Numbered from the stretch's first letter, positions 50,706 through 63,072 are shown. The stretch: DNA of 64,000 nt from Mycobacterium sp. Root265 (GCF_001428895.1 NZ_LMJA01000001.1:249150-313149), one strand, 5' to 3'. Notes: generated by a model from the letters alone, not told the origin. Program-made: numbers and translations.

Positions 50706-51128
50706 TCAGGCGATGTCGGCGACGAACACCCCGGACTTGCGGAGCATGAGGCGAGCCAGGAACGGCAGAGACGGATCCGCCGTCCCGGCGGGCAGGACCC
50801 GCGGGTTCACCAGGTGCAGATCGTTCCCCGACACCCGGACGTCGGCCTGCCCTGCCGCCAGGACGTTCTTCACCCAGTTCGTCTTGCCGTGGATCAGTCC
50901 GATGGCCAGGGTGTTGCCCTTGCGGTAGGACGTGACGGGGGTTTCGTACCGCTTCCCCGAGGTCCGCCCGGTGTGCGTGATCACACTCAGCCCGGGCAGC
51001 TTCTTGCTGATCGGCGTCATCAGCGGGTTGATGTACTTGATCTGGAAACTCTCCAGCGCCGGCGGCACCAGCATCGGCACGCCGGAGGCGTTGTTGGGGT
51101 GCTCTTTACGTGACGGTGACGCGGACAT
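50706..51128 (-). CDS. Deazaflavin-dependent nitroreductase-family protein (Ddn-like)
   Basis: 140 aa. It has the Ddn/FGD-linked split-barrel features: [45 protein letters not shown], then [20 protein letters not shown]. Family members use F420H2 (Ddn activates nitroimidazoles such as pretomanid), but many have unknown physiological substrates, often quinones. ATG 51128 is used. It is divergent from hisD with 45 bp between the start codons. Confidence 0.85.
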   Translation of the reverse strand: MSASPSRKEHPNNASGVPMLVPPALESFQIKYINPLMTPISKKLPGLSVITHTGRTSGKRYETPVTSYRKGNTLAIGLIHGKTNWVKNVLAAGQADVRVSGNDLHLVNPRVLPAGTADPSLPFLARLMLRKSGVFVADIA

Positions 51129-51161
51129 GATGGCTCCCGAATTCGATTTGGCCTGCTCTGG

Positions 51162-51167
51162 GACAAT
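51162..51167 (+). promoter_or_regulatory. -10 box of the his operon
   Basis: GACAAT 6 nt upstream of the hisD GTG (51174), predicting a leaderless hisD transcript. No attenuator or leader peptide is seen in the 45-bp gap. Confidence 0.5.
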
Positions 51168-51173
51168 AGACCC

Positions 51174-54264
<3,091 letters not shown>

Positions 54265-54266
54265 AC

Positions 54267-54893
54267 GTGGAGAGTTCGCGAAAAGTTGTCGTGCTGGACT
54301 ACGGATCCGGCAATTTGCGTTCGGCGCAGCGCGCCCTGGAGCGCACCGGTGCCGATGTCGAGGTCACCGCGGACGCGTCCGCGGCGTTCGAGGCCGACGG
54401 TCTGGTGGTCCCCGGGGTCGGGGCCTACGAGGCCTGCATGACGGGCCTGCGCGATATCGGTGGCGAGCAGATCATCGCCAAGCGCCTCGCGGCGGGACGC
54501 CCGGTGCTGGGCGTCTGCGTCGGGATGCAGATCCTGTTCACCCGCGGGGTCGAGTTCGGTGTCCAGACCGACGGCTGCGCCCAGTGGCCGGGTGCGGTGA
54601 CCCGGCTCGATGCGCCGGTCATTCCGCACATGGGCTGGAACGTCGTCGACGCACCCGCCGAGAGCACCCTGTTCCGCGGTCTCGACGCCGACACCCGGTT
54701 CTACTTCGTGCATTCCTACGCGGCGCAGACCTGGGAGGGTGACGCCGATGCGCGGCTGACCTGGGCGACGCACCAGGTGCCGTTCCTGGCCGCGGTGGAG
54801 AACGGGCCGCTGGCGGCCACCCAGTTCCACCCCGAGAAGAGCGGCGACGCCGGTGCGGCGCTGCTGCGCAATTGGGTCGAGAGCCTCGGCTGA
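54267..54893 (+). CDS. hisH: Imidazole glycerol phosphate synthase, glutamine amidotransferase subunit
   Basis: 208 aa class I glutaminase that supplies ammonia to HisF. The nucleophile cysteine is in [11 protein letters not shown], and the His-Glu pair is in [16 protein letters not shown] 54267 lies 2 nt after the hisB stop. It acts as a heterodimer with HisF, encoded three genes downstream. Confidence 0.96.
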   Translation: MESSRKVVVLDYGSGNLRSAQRALERTGADVEVTADASAAFEADGLVVPGVGAYEACMTGLRDIGGEQIIAKRLAAGRPVLGVCVGMQILFTRGVEFGVQTDGCAQWPGAVTRLDAPVIPHMGWNVVDAPAESTLFRGLDADTRFYFVHSYAAQTWEGDADARLTWATHQVPFLAAVENGPLAATQFHPEKSGDAGAALLRNWVESLG

Positions 54894-54916
54894 CGAGGCA
54901 AGTAAGGTAACCGCAC

Positions 54917-55651
54917 GTGTCCCTAATTCTTCTTCCCGCCGTCGACGTCGTCGAGGGCCGCGCCGTACGCCTGGTTCAAGGCGTCGCCGGCAGTGAAACC
55001 GAGTACGGCTCCGCCCTGGACGCCGCGCTGGGCTGGCAGCGCGACGGTGCCGAATGGATCCATCTGGTCGATCTGGACGCCGCGTTCGGGCGCGGTTCCA
55101 ACCGCGAACTGCTCGCCGACGTGGTCGGGCAACTCGATGTCGCGGTGGAGCTGTCCGGCGGTATCCGTGACGACGAGACGCTGAAGGCCGCGCTGGCCAC
55201 CGGATGCCGGCGGGTCAACCTCGGCACCGCGGCCCTGGAGAACCCGCAGTGGTGCGCCGCAGCGATCGCCGAGCACGGCGACAAGGTGGCCGTCGGGCTG
55301 GACGTGAAGCTGGAGAACGGCGACTACCGGCTGCGTGGCCGCGGCTGGGAGACCGATGGCGGTGACCTCTGGCCGGTCCTGGAACGTCTTGTCGGCGAAG
55401 GCTGCTCGCGCTTCGTGGTCACCGACGTCACCAAGGACGGCACCCTCAACGGGCCGAACCTGGAACTGCTGGCCTCGGTGACCGAGCGCACCGACGCACC
55501 GGTGATCGCCTCCGGCGGGGTGTCCAGCCTGGACGACCTGCGGGCCATCGCCACCCTGACCGACCGCGGCGTCGAGGGAGCCATCGTCGGGAAGGCGCTG
55601 TACGCCGGGCGGTTCACGCTGCCCGAGGCGCTCAGCGCGGTCAGCGGCTGA
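54917..55651 (+). CDS. hisA: Phosphoribosyl isomerase A (HisA/PriA)
   Basis: 244 aa TIM barrel. It starts [18 protein letters not shown] with the catalytic Asp, has [22 protein letters not shown] and the second catalytic Asp in VGLDVK / [18 protein letters not shown]. In actinobacteria lacking trpF this enzyme (PriA) isomerises both ProFAR and PRA, serving histidine and tryptophan synthesis; dual activity here is inferred from lineage. GTG 54917. It overlaps the following gene by one base. Confidence 0.95.
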   Translation: MSLILLPAVDVVEGRAVRLVQGVAGSETEYGSALDAALGWQRDGAEWIHLVDLDAAFGRGSNRELLADVVGQLDVAVELSGGIRDDETLKAALATGCRRVNLGTAALENPQWCAAAIAEHGDKVAVGLDVKLENGDYRLRGRGWETDGGDLWPVLERLVGEGCSRFVVTDVTKDGTLNGPNLELLASVTERTDAPVIASGGVSSLDDLRAIATLTDRGVEGAIVGKALYAGRFTLPEALSAVSG

Positions 55652-56463
55652 TGGTCGAGCCCGGGAAGCTCGCCGCTCTGCTCGCGACCGCCGCAGAAGT
55701 CCTCGACGACGTGTCGGCGGCGTTCATCGACGGACACCGGGCCGATTCCGCAGTCCGCAAGCAGGGCAACGATTTCGCGACCGAAGTGGATCTGGCCATC
55801 GAACGACGCGTGGTGGCGGCCCTCACCGAACAGACCGGTATCGGGGTGCACGGCGAGGAGTTCGGCGGAGCCCCCATCGATTCCGAGCTGGTGTGGGTGC
55901 TCGACCCGATCGACGGCACCTTCAACTACGCCGCGGGTTCGCCGATGGCCGCCATCCTGCTCGGCCTGCTTGCCGACGGTGAGCCGGTCGGCGGGCTGAC
56001 CTGGCTGCCGTTCACCGGCAACCGCTACATCGCGGCGGCCGGTGGGCCCGTGCGGGACAACGGAACCGAGCTTCCCGCCCTGAAGCAGTCCACCTTGACC
56101 GACTCGATCGTCGGCATCCAGACCTACAACATCGACTCGCGTGGCCGGTTCCCCGGCCGCTACCGGGCCGAGGTGCTGGCCAACCTGAGCCGGGTGTCGT
56201 CCCGGGTGCGCATGCACGGCGCCACCGGCGTCGATCTGGCCTACGTCGCCGCCGGAGTGCTCGGCGGCGCGATCAGTTTTGGGCACCACATCTGGGATCA
56301 CGCGGCCGGGGTGGCGCTGGTGCGCGCCGCCGGCGGCATCGTCACCGATCTCGCGGGGCAACCGTGGACGGCCGAATCGAAGTCGGCGCTGGCCGGCGCG
56401 CCGGGCATCCACGAGCAGATTCTGGCGCTGGTGGCCGCCGCGGGTTCCCCGGAGGATTACTGA
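55651..56463 (+). CDS. impA: Inositol-1-monophosphatase family protein
   Basis: 270 aa metal-dependent phosphatase. It has [17 protein letters not shown], the metal-binding GEEFGG and [26 protein letters not shown], and the C-terminal [25 protein letters not shown]. It sits inside the his operon, between hisA and hisF, as in other mycobacteria (ImpA, Rv1604 position). It may dephosphorylate inositol phosphate; histidinol phosphate is a possible alternative because of the operon, but mycobacterial HisN is a different protein. Confidence 0.9.
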   Translation: MVEPGKLAALLATAAEVLDDVSAAFIDGHRADSAVRKQGNDFATEVDLAIERRVVAALTEQTGIGVHGEEFGGAPIDSELVWVLDPIDGTFNYAAGSPMAAILLGLLADGEPVGGLTWLPFTGNRYIAAAGGPVRDNGTELPALKQSTLTDSIVGIQTYNIDSRGRFPGRYRAEVLANLSRVSSRVRMHGATGVDLAYVAAGVLGGAISFGHHIWDHAAGVALVRAAGGIVTDLAGQPWTAESKSALAGAPGIHEQILALVAAAGSPEDY

Positions 56464-56464
56464 G

Positions 56465-57238
56465 ATGGGTGTGGCGGTCAGGGTCATTCCGTGCCTGGAC
56501 GTCGATGACGGCCGCGTCGTCAAAGGCGTGAATTTCGAGAACCTGAGGGATGCGGGCGATCCCGTCGAGCTGGCGGCCGCCTATGACGCCGCGGGCGCCG
56601 ATGAGCTGACCTTTCTGGACGTCACCGCCTCCTCGGCGGGACGCTCCACCATGCTCGAGGTGGTGCGCCGCACCGCCGAGCAGGTGTTCATCCCGCTCAC
56701 CGTCGGCGGCGGGGTGCGCTCGGTGGCCGATGTGGACACCTTGCTGCGCGCCGGCGCCGACAAGGTGTCGGTGAACACCGCCGCGATCGCGCGACCGGGA
56801 CTGCTGGCCGAGCTCTCCAGGCAGTTCGGTTCCCAGTGCATCGTGCTGAGCGTGGATGCCCGCACGGTCCCCGCGGGGTCCGAACCGACCCCGTCGGGCT
56901 GGGAGGTCACCACCCACGGCGGCCGTCGCGGCACCGGGATCGATGCCGTCGAATGGGCCCGCCGCGGAGCCGAACTCGGGGTGGGGGAGATCCTGCTGAA
57001 CTCGATGGACGCCGACGGCACCAAGGCCGGTTTCGATCTGCCGATGCTGCACGCGGTGCGCGCCGCGGTCACCGTGCCGGTGATCGCCAGCGGCGGCGCG
57101 GGCGCGGTGGGCGATTTCGCACCGGCCGTGCAGGCCGGGGCCGATGCGGTGCTGGCCGCCAGCGTGTTCCACTTCGGTGAGCTCACCATCGGCGAGGTGA
57201 AGGCCGCCATGGCCGCCGACGGGATAGAGGTCCGATGA
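56465..57238 (+). CDS. hisF: Imidazole glycerol phosphate synthase, cyclase subunit
   Basis: 257 aa TIM barrel that closes the imidazole ring. It begins [21 protein letters not shown] with the catalytic Asp, then [24 protein letters not shown] and [21 protein letters not shown] with the second catalytic Asp, ending [19 protein letters not shown] 56465 is 1 nt after the impA stop. It pairs with HisH and overlaps hisI by 4 nt. Confidence 0.97.
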   Translation: MGVAVRVIPCLDVDDGRVVKGVNFENLRDAGDPVELAAAYDAAGADELTFLDVTASSAGRSTMLEVVRRTAEQVFIPLTVGGGVRSVADVDTLLRAGADKVSVNTAAIARPGLLAELSRQFGSQCIVLSVDARTVPAGSEPTPSGWEVTTHGGRRGTGIDAVEWARRGAELGVGEILLNSMDADGTKAGFDLPMLHAVRAAVTVPVIASGGAGAVGDFAPAVQAGADAVLAASVFHFGELTIGEVKAAMAADGIEVR

Positions 57239-57585
57239 TGTCACTTGACCCCGCCATCTCGGCCCGCCTGAAACGCAACGAGGCCGGTCTGTTCACCGCG
57301 GTGGTGCAGGAACACGGCAGCGGCGATGTGCTGATGGTCGCCTGGATGGACGACGACGCGCTGGCCCGGACCCTGGAAACCCGCGAGGCGACCTACTTCT
57401 CGCGTTCGCGTGGCGAACAGTGGATCAAGGGCGCCACCTCCGGGCACACCCAGTACGTGCATTCGGTCCGGCTGGACTGCGACGGCGACAGCATCCTGCT
57501 CGTGGTCGATCAGGTCGGCGGAGCCTGCCACACCGGTGATCACAGCTGCTTCGACGCGGACCTGCTGCTGCCGTCCGAAAAGTAG
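57235..57585 (+). CDS. hisI: Phosphoribosyl-AMP cyclohydrolase
   Basis: 116 aa zinc enzyme opening the adenine ring of PR-AMP. It has [52 protein letters not shown] and the zinc-binding [12 protein letters not shown]. It is monofunctional, without the HisE pyrophosphatase part. The start overlaps the hisF stop. Last his gene here; a palindrome lies 7 nt after the stop. Confidence 0.97.
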   Translation: MMSLDPAISARLKRNEAGLFTAVVQEHGSGDVLMVAWMDDDALARTLETREATYFSRSRGEQWIKGATSGHTQYVHSVRLDCDGDSILLVVDQVGGACHTGDHSCFDADLLLPSEK

Positions 57586-57592
57586 GAAAGTC

Positions 57593-57608
57593 GAGTACCG
57601 CGGTACTC
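57593..57608. promoter_or_regulatory. Perfect 16-bp palindrome between hisI and the CPBP gene
   Basis: GAGTACCGCGGTACTC, perfectly self-complementary and without a loop, which favours a protein-binding site over a terminator. It is centred about 40 bp upstream of the CPBP start, just above the expected -35 of a promoter with GACAAT (57632-57637). Confidence 0.45.
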
Positions 57609-57642
57609 CATGGCCTGATCCGTCGCAGCTCGACAATGGGTC

Positions 57643-58758
57643 ATGTCCGAATCGACGCCTCGCACGGATGCGATTCTCACCGCGCCGGCCGCGCTGGCCG
57701 CCTGGTGGGGTGCGGCCACGGCCTTGACCGCCCTGTCGATGCGGGGCTTTCCCCAGCGGTTCAGCATTCCGGTGATCGTGCTGGCGGCCTTTGCCGCCGC
57801 AGTGCTGATCGTGCTGGTGCTGCGGCGGCAACCGCTGAACAATTGGACCCGGGTGGGCGCCTACCTGTGCGCGTTCGCGGCCACCCAGGCGGCCTGGGTG
57901 TTCGTCGCACTCGACGAGCTGACCGCGGGTGCGCCGTATTCGCCTCCGCCGATGCGTCTCTGGGACCTGATGGTGATGGTCTTCGGCGGTCCGGCGCTGG
58001 CGGTGTGGACCTTCTTCGTGATCAGAGCCTGGGTGTCGCGCGACGAGCCGGTGCCGGCCAGGGCGGGCTTTCGTGGTTGGTGGCGCGGTCTGAGCCTGGG
58101 CTGTGCGGCGGCGCTGGCCTTCCTGGTGGTGTTGATCGCCGCCAATCTCACCAAACACACGTTGATCGGGCTACTCGAAGTGCCCGACGTGGATTACCCG
58201 CTCGGCGCGCAGGGCGCCGAGCAGTGGTTCCTCACGGCCGTCGAGGTCGGCTTGGCGGGTGTCGCCGAGGAGCCGGTGTTCGTCGGTGCGGCAGTGCTGT
58301 TGTGGCCGCGGCTGACATTGCCGAACTTTCTGGCAGCGCTCTGGTTGAGCTCGCTGGCACGCGCCGGTATCCATCTCTATTACGCGGCGGGCGCCGGAGC
58401 CGACACTGCCGCCGCCGTGGGAGTCGTAATCCTCTGGTGCACAATCTGGTCCGGGTTCAGCCTCTTCCTGGTGTACTGCACCCGCAGGCTCTGGCCGGTG
58501 ATACTGGCGCACGGACTGCAGAACGTCATGACGGTCGTGTCGGCGCTGTTGCTCGTGCCGAACCCGCGTCCGGGTGAGCAGCTGGTGGGCGGCTACCTCG
58601 CCATGGCGGTCGTGGGGGTGCTGGCCCTGCTGCTGATCGGCACACTGAGCTTTTTCATCCTGGCGGTGCGGCGAATCTGGTTCGAGCGGTTCGCGCGCCG
58701 GCCGCTGCTGGAACCTCAAGTGTGCGGCCCGGTCTCCGAGGCGACCGTGAGCAGCTGA
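57643..58758 (+). CDS. CPBP-family intramembrane metalloprotease-like protein
   Basis: 371 aa with about eight membrane helices. The CPBP/Abi (CAAX-protease-like) motifs are in order: EE in GVAEEPVFVGA (E209-E210), R and H in SSLARAGIHLYY (H near 243) and H in LAHGLQNVM (near 290). These residues bind the catalytic metal in active members, so it may be a functional intramembrane protease. ATG 57643 is 5 nt after GACAAT (57632-57637). It is downstream of hisI but separated by a palindrome and its own promoter. Confidence 0.82.
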   Translation: MSESTPRTDAILTAPAALAAWWGAATALTALSMRGFPQRFSIPVIVLAAFAAAVLIVLVLRRQPLNNWTRVGAYLCAFAATQAAWVFVALDELTAGAPYSPPPMRLWDLMVMVFGGPALAVWTFFVIRAWVSRDEPVPARAGFRGWWRGLSLGCAAALAFLVVLIAANLTKHTLIGLLEVPDVDYPLGAQGAEQWFLTAVEVGLAGVAEEPVFVGAAVLLWPRLTLPNFLAALWLSSLARAGIHLYYAAGAGADTAAAVGVVILWCTIWSGFSLFLVYCTRRLWPVILAHGLQNVMTVVSALLLVPNPRPGEQLVGGYLAMAVVGVLALLLIGTLSFFILAVRRIWFERFARRPLLEPQVCGPVSEATVSS

Positions 58759-58829
58759 TACCGCATGGCGGTGACCGCCATGGCGTGGTCATGCGCCGAG
58801 TTGTCGGTGCCGTCGTCCACAATGACCGG

Positions 58830-60461
58830 GTGCAGAACGACCCGGCGATCGATACCGCCGCCACCCGCAAGGCGCGTGGTGCGTTCTTCACCCCACCGCA
58901 GATCACCCGGTACCTGGCCGACTGGGCGGTGCGCTCACCCGAGGACGCGGTGTTCGAACCGTCGGCCGGTGATGCCGCCTTCCTGGTCGCGGCCACCGAA
59001 CGGTTACGCCGTCTGGGCGCCGACCACCCGGATCTCGACGGTGTGGAGATCCATCCCGCCAGCGTCGCGACAGCGCGGCGCCGGGTGGCCGAGGCCGGTG
59101 GCAGGGCACGGGTCCGCACCGCGGACTTTTTCGATATCCCGCCCAAACCCACCTATTCGGCGGTGCTGGGCAACCCGCCCTATATCCGTTATCAGGATTT
59201 CCGCGGGACCCAGCGGGCCCAGTCCCGGCGCGCGGCGCTCAAGGCCGGCGTCACGTTGTCCGCGCTGGCCTCCAGCTGGGCTGCCTTCACCGTGCACGCC
59301 GCGTTGTTCCTGCGTCCCGGCGGGCGGATGGCGCTGGTGCTGCCCGCCGAGCTGCTCAGCGTCAATTACGCCGCCGCGGTGCGCAAGTTCCTGTTCGACC
59401 GGTTCGCCAGCGTGGAACTGGTGATGTTCGACGAGCAGGTCTTCCCGGGGGCCGAGGCCGATGTGGTGCTGCTGCTGGCCGACGGTTTCGGGGCAGGACC
59501 GTCCGGGCATGCCGTCATCCACCGGGCCCGCAATGCCGAATCCCTGACTTCCGAACTGGTGCAACGGCATTGGTCTCCGGTCGATCCGGCAGACAAGTGG
59601 GTCAGCGGCCTCATCGGCAACCGGCCCGTCGAGATTCTGCACGGCCTGCACGACGATGGCCGGTTCAGCACGCTCGAAGACTGGGGTGACACCACGCTGG
59701 GCATGGTGACCGGCAACAACGGTTTCTTCGCGCTGTCCCCGGCCCGGGTGGCCGAGCTCGGGCTGCGCCCGTCCGATCTGCTCAGCCTGTCCCCGCCGGG
59801 AAGCGCGCACCTGCGTGGGCTGACCTTGTCGACGAACCAGCTCGCGGCGCTGGGTGCCGACGGACGTTCGGTGCACATGTTCCGGCCCACCGGGCGGCTC
59901 TCGGCCCCGGCGCAGCGTTACGTCGAGGCCGGCCATGCCGCCGGGGTGCACCTGGCCTACAAATGCCGGGTCCGCACGCCCTGGTACCAGGTGCCGCTGG
60001 TGAAACCCGCCGACCTGTTACTGACGTGCATGAATGCCGACACCCCGCGGTTGGTCACCAACCGGGCCGCCGCGCATCACCTCAATTCGGTGCACGGGGT
60101 GTACCTGCGCGACGAGGTGGCCGCACTGGGCCGCGATCTGTTGCCGCTGGCCGCACTGAACTCGGTGACCGTGCTGCACGCGGAGATGGTGGGCCGTGCC
60201 TACGGCGGCGGTGTGCTGAAAATCGAACCGCGCGAAGCGGATCGCTGGCTGGTGCCCGCCCCGGAGCTGATCGCCGCCCGCGCCACCGAACTGCGGGCCG
60301 CCCGGCGCACCGTGGCCGCGCTGCTGGCCCGCGGCAGGCTGCTCGATGCCGTCGGCGTCATCGACGAAGCGCTGGACCTGGAGACCGACCTGGAATCGGT
60401 TCAGGCCGCGCGCCATTCGCTGGCCTCCAGAAGGGCGGTAAGGTCGCGGCGTGCCCGCTGA
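58830..60461 (+). CDS. mamA: DNA adenine N6-methyltransferase (MamA-like)
   Basis: 543 aa. SAM-binding motif I VFEPSAGDAAFLVAA is near residue 42, and the catalytic motif IV NPPY is at 115 (GNPPYIRYQDFRG). A large C-terminal target-recognition domain contains LLTCMNADTPRLVTNRAA and GRAYGGGVLKIEP. It begins with RKARGAFFTPPQITRYLADW, typical of N-6 adenine methylases of type II systems. By family and mycobacterial context it resembles MamA. GTG 58830 is 6 nt after CACAAT (58818-58823); longer readings enter the CPBP gene. It overlaps the next gene by 11 nt. Confidence 0.88.
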   Translation: MQNDPAIDTAATRKARGAFFTPPQITRYLADWAVRSPEDAVFEPSAGDAAFLVAATERLRRLGADHPDLDGVEIHPASVATARRRVAEAGGRARVRTADFFDIPPKPTYSAVLGNPPYIRYQDFRGTQRAQSRRAALKAGVTLSALASSWAAFTVHAALFLRPGGRMALVLPAELLSVNYAAAVRKFLFDRFASVELVMFDEQVFPGAEADVVLLLADGFGAGPSGHAVIHRARNAESLTSELVQRHWSPVDPADKWVSGLIGNRPVEILHGLHDDGRFSTLEDWGDTTLGMVTGNNGFFALSPARVAELGLRPSDLLSLSPPGSAHLRGLTLSTNQLAALGADGRSVHMFRPTGRLSAPAQRYVEAGHAAGVHLAYKCRVRTPWYQVPLVKPADLLLTCMNADTPRLVTNRAAAHHLNSVHGVYLRDEVAALGRDLLPLAALNSVTVLHAEMVGRAYGGGVLKIEPREADRWLVPAPELIAARATELRAARRTVAALLARGRLLDAVGVIDEALDLETDLESVQAARHSLASRRAVRSRRAR

Positions 60462-61446
60462 GCCTTCCACCAAAGCCACCGCGTGGGCCATCTTCGACCG
60501 GATCGTCGCCGACGCCGCGCCCGCCGGGGTGCACACCAACCCGTGGCTGCGGGTCGCCGACACGCTGACCTTCCGTCCCGACTTCAAGGTGCTGCGCAAA
60601 CTGCTCGGGGTGCCGCTGTATCTGGACGCGCCGTCGACCACCGGGGTGCCCGCGCTGGCCCTGGACGTGTGGATGTCCTACGAGCTGCGCCGCGCCGGCT
60701 TCGAACCGGATGCGGTGTGGCCGCGGCCCACCGACCCGCGCATCATGCCGGGCGCGATCGCCAGTCTGCTCGAGGCGCTGCCGCAGCGGGAACGTCAGCT
60801 CATCGAGGCGCGGCTCGGGCGCTCCATGAAGGGCACCGTCGGTTCCAGCGCCAGCGTGCTCGGCAAGCACTACATGAAACAGGTCGACGTGGTCATGTCG
60901 GACTGGGATACCGGACCGGAGTTGTTGATCAGCACCAAGCGGATGGATTCCAGCTTCGGCAAGAACGCCGCCAACCGCGTCGAGGAGAGCTACGGAGACG
61001 CCAAGAACCTGCGGCTGCGCCACCCGCTGGCGGCGCTGGGTTTCGTCTACGGGCTGCGGTCGACCATCCTGACCTCCGAACCGGACAAGGCCGAATGGCT
61101 GATCGACCTGCTGGGCAAGCTGGGCACCGAGGACGACGCCTATCACGCCACCGCACTGGTCATGATCGACTACGAGGCCGAGGGCGTCGAGTCCCCCGAG
61201 GACGAGGTGGACAGCGTCGAAAAGGCAGAATCGGAAATGCTTTTCGAGATCGTCGACGTGGCCACCGCCGCGGTCGACGAGGCGCTCGCGGCGCTGCCCG
61301 ACATCGCGATCCGCCACGATGTGGTGCCACCGCAACTGCAGCCGGCCAGGTTCCTGGCCATCATGGCCAACCGGGTCATCGACACCTCGCCGGTGACCCG
61401 GCACCGGGAGGCGCGCCGCCGCCGCGACCAGGCGCCGGTCGATTAG
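60451..61446 (+). CDS. Probable restriction endonuclease partner of the MamA-like methylase
   Basis: 331 aa cytoplasmic protein. The core VDVVMSDWDTGPELLISTKRMDSSFGKN (residues 145-171) has an Asp-x5-Glu-x5-Lys arrangement (D151, E157, K163) reminiscent of the PD-(D/E)xK nuclease active site, followed by EESYGDAKNLRLRHPLAALGF. The gene overlaps the methyltransferase by 11 nt, the layout of a type II restriction-modification operon. Cleavage activity and recognition site are inference. The C-terminus is very basic (RHREARRRRDQ). It ends 4 nt into the convergent ABC ATPase gene. Confidence 0.7.
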   Translation: MPAEPSTKATAWAIFDRIVADAAPAGVHTNPWLRVADTLTFRPDFKVLRKLLGVPLYLDAPSTTGVPALALDVWMSYELRRAGFEPDAVWPRPTDPRIMPGAIASLLEALPQRERQLIEARLGRSMKGTVGSSASVLGKHYMKQVDVVMSDWDTGPELLISTKRMDSSFGKNAANRVEESYGDAKNLRLRHPLAALGFVYGLRSTILTSEPDKAEWLIDLLGKLGTEDDAYHATALVMIDYEAEGVESPEDEVDSVEKAESEMLFEIVDVATAAVDEALAALPDIAIRHDVVPPQLQPARFLAIMANRVIDTSPVTRHREARRRRDQAPVD

Positions 61447-62240
61447 ATCATCCGCGAGCTGGCTTTCGCCCGTGCGCTCCACCGGCCGTCGGCGAAACCC
61501 ACCGTCACCGGATGCCGGAACGCGTCGCTGACATGCTCGGTGGTGACGGTGCTCTGCGCCGGTCCGATGGCCACCGTGCGGCCCTCACCGATCAGCAGTG
61601 CATGGGTGGTGCTGGTGGGCAGTTCCTCCAGGTGATGGGTCACCAGGATCGACGCCATCTCGGGATGGGTGACATCCAGGGTGTCAATGGTTTCCAACAG
61701 TTGCTCGCGGGCGGCCACATCCAGGCCGGTGCTGGGTTCGTCCAGCAGCAGCAGCTGCGGTTCGGCGATCAGGGCGCGCGCGATCAACGACCTTCCGCGC
61801 TCGCCCTGCGACAGCGTCGGCCAGGTGGCGTCGGCGCGCGCCGACAGTCCGACCGTGTCGATCAGTTCATCGGCGCGGCGCACCTGCTCGGGGCTGGGGG
61901 TCCAGCGTGCCGCGGTGTCGACGGTGGCAGTGAATCCGGTGAGCACCACCTCGCGCACCGTCAGCGGGTATTGCAGCCGGTGCCGCGGATTGACGTGCCC
62001 GATGGATCGGCGCAACACGGACAGGTCGGTGCGCCCCATCTGGCCGCCCAGGATGCGCACGGTGCCGCTGCTCGGAAACGTCACCGCCGCACAGAAACCC
62101 AGCAGCGTGCTCTTACCGGCGCCGTTGGGTCCCAGCAGCGCCCAATGTTCGCCGGCCTGCACCGTCAACGAGATGCCGTCGATGATCTGCTTGCCGTCGC
62201 GACGGAAGGTGACATCGGTGATCTCCAAGACGGGGGTCAT
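61443..62240 (-). CDS. Stand-alone ABC transporter ATPase
   Basis: 265 aa. Walker A LLGPNGAGKSTLL is at residues 34-46, the Q-loop follows, the signature LSQGERGRSLIARALI is near 140, Walker B LLLLDEPSTGLD is near 165, and the switch histidine is in VTHHLEELP. No permease gene is adjacent, and the protein resembles YlmA-like cytosolic ATPases and molybdate-type ATPases. The role is unknown. Its start ATG 62240 overlaps the GntR stop (ATGA), so it forms a two-gene operon with that regulator. It is convergent with the endonuclease gene. Confidence 0.85.
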   Translation of the reverse strand: MTPVLEITDVTFRRDGKQIIDGISLTVQAGEHWALLGPNGAGKSTLLGFCAAVTFPSSGTVRILGGQMGRTDLSVLRRSIGHVNPRHRLQYPLTVREVVLTGFTATVDTAARWTPSPEQVRRADELIDTVGLSARADATWPTLSQGERGRSLIARALIAEPQLLLLDEPSTGLDVAAREQLLETIDTLDVTHPEMASILVTHHLEELPTSTTHALLIGEGRTVAIGPAQSTVTTEHVSDAFRHPVTVGFADGRWSARAKASSRMI

Positions 62241-62908
62241 GCGAAGGACTCCTTGAGTGCGCTCAGGTGGGTGCGGCTGGCCGCGGCCGCCGCAACGGGG
62301 GATCGGGCGGCGATGGCGGCGGCCAGTTCCTGGTGACAGGCGTGGTCAGCGGGCTCGCTGGCCACCGGTGCGATCTTGAGCATGTCGATCATGGCGGTGC
62401 GCAGTCGCGGCAGGAAGGCATCGAAGAGTCCGGAGAGCACGTCGTTGTGCGCGGCGGCGATCACCGCGCGGTGAAACGCCATATCGGCGTCCACGTGTGC
62501 GGGCACCGACTGACCCCGGACGCCGCGGGCGGCCAGGGTGCGCCGGATGACGCGCAGGTCCGCGGGGGTGCGGCGGGTGGCGGCCAGCGCCGCGGCCTCG
62601 GCCTCGATGGCGATGCGGGCCTCGATGACCGCGGCGATCGTGGTGCGCCGCAGCACGGCATCCCAGTCCTCGGTGGCATCTACCGCGGTGACGAACACCC
62701 CCGCACCCTGCCGGCTTTCCAGGACCCCCCGGCCGGCGAGTTCGCGGATGGCCTCACGCAGGGTGGAGCGTCCGACGCCGAGTTGGGCGGCCAGCGTGGT
62801 CTCGCCGGGGATTCGGTGCCCGAGCGGCCACTCGCCGTCGCGGATGCGGGTCAGCAGCAGTTCCGCGGCCTGGGCCGCCAGCGGGTGGCGTTGGACCTGA
62901 GCGGCCAT
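62237..62908 (-). CDS. GntR-family (FadR subfamily) transcriptional regulator
   Basis: 223 aa. The winged HTH (residues 10-75) has the GntR signature IPGETTLAAQLGVGRSTLREAIRELAGRGVLESRQGAGVFV. The C-terminal FCD helical domain has DADMAFHRAVIAAAHNDVL, with the Asp and His that bind metal and ligand in FadR/FCD proteins. It is divergent from the leuA leader and could regulate it, or the ABC ATPase gene that follows by a 4-nt overlap. Confidence 0.9.
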   Translation of the reverse strand: MAAQVQRHPLAAQAAELLLTRIRDGEWPLGHRIPGETTLAAQLGVGRSTLREAIRELAGRGVLESRQGAGVFVTAVDATEDWDAVLRRTTIAAVIEARIAIEAEAAALAATRRTPADLRVIRRTLAARGVRGQSVPAHVDADMAFHRAVIAAAHNDVLSGLFDAFLPRLRTAMIDMLKIAPVASEPADHACHQELAAAIAARSPVAAAAASRTHLSALKESFA

Positions 62909-62946
62909 CGTGACCCCAACCTCTCTACTTGTCTGAGGAGTTGAGG

Positions 62947-62952
62947 TACAGT
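62947..62952 (+). promoter_or_regulatory. -10 box of the leuA leader
   Basis: TACAGT, 9 nt upstream of the leader-peptide ATG (62962) in the 53-bp gap from the divergent GntR start. The predicted transcript begins almost at the leader ATG. No clear -35 or GntR dyad is visible. Confidence 0.5.
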
Positions 62953-62961
62953 CTAGCCATC

Positions 62962-63003
62962 ATGACGCGCCAGCTTCTCCTTCGCCGCCTCGGCAGGGCC
63001 TGA
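62962..63003 (+). CDS. leuA leader peptide
   Basis: 13-residue open frame MTRQLLLRRLGRA with four leucine codons, three of them consecutive, ending in TGA directly before a GC-rich hairpin. This is the layout of a ribosome-mediated attenuator for a leucine gene: ribosome stalling at the Leu codons when leucyl-tRNA is scarce would change the downstream RNA pairing. Such short leader peptides are known for actinobacterial leuA. The downstream leuA-family gene starts 69 nt later. Confidence 0.75.
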   Translation: MTRQLLLRRLGRA

Positions 63004-63049
63004 CCGACCGGCCCCCTGTCGTGGGGCCACGTCGTGCCGGTCGGATTTT
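63004..63049 (+). terminator. Attenuator terminator in front of leuA
   Basis: Perfect 9-bp stem CCGACCGGC (63004-63012) / GCCGGTCGG (63036-63044) enclosing an inner CCCC/GGGG pairing, followed by ATTTT. A competing pairing GGGCC (62996-63000) with GGCCC (63010-63014) links the end of the leader-peptide coding sequence to the stem, so antiterminator and terminator are mutually exclusive. Confidence 0.72.
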
Positions 63050-63072
63050 CATCGACCGAATGGGAAGCAATC

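Noticed and set aside
61443-61450. Terminator between the endonuclease gene and the ABC ATPase
   Set aside because: The convergent stop codons overlap (4 nt) and no hairpin was found around them.
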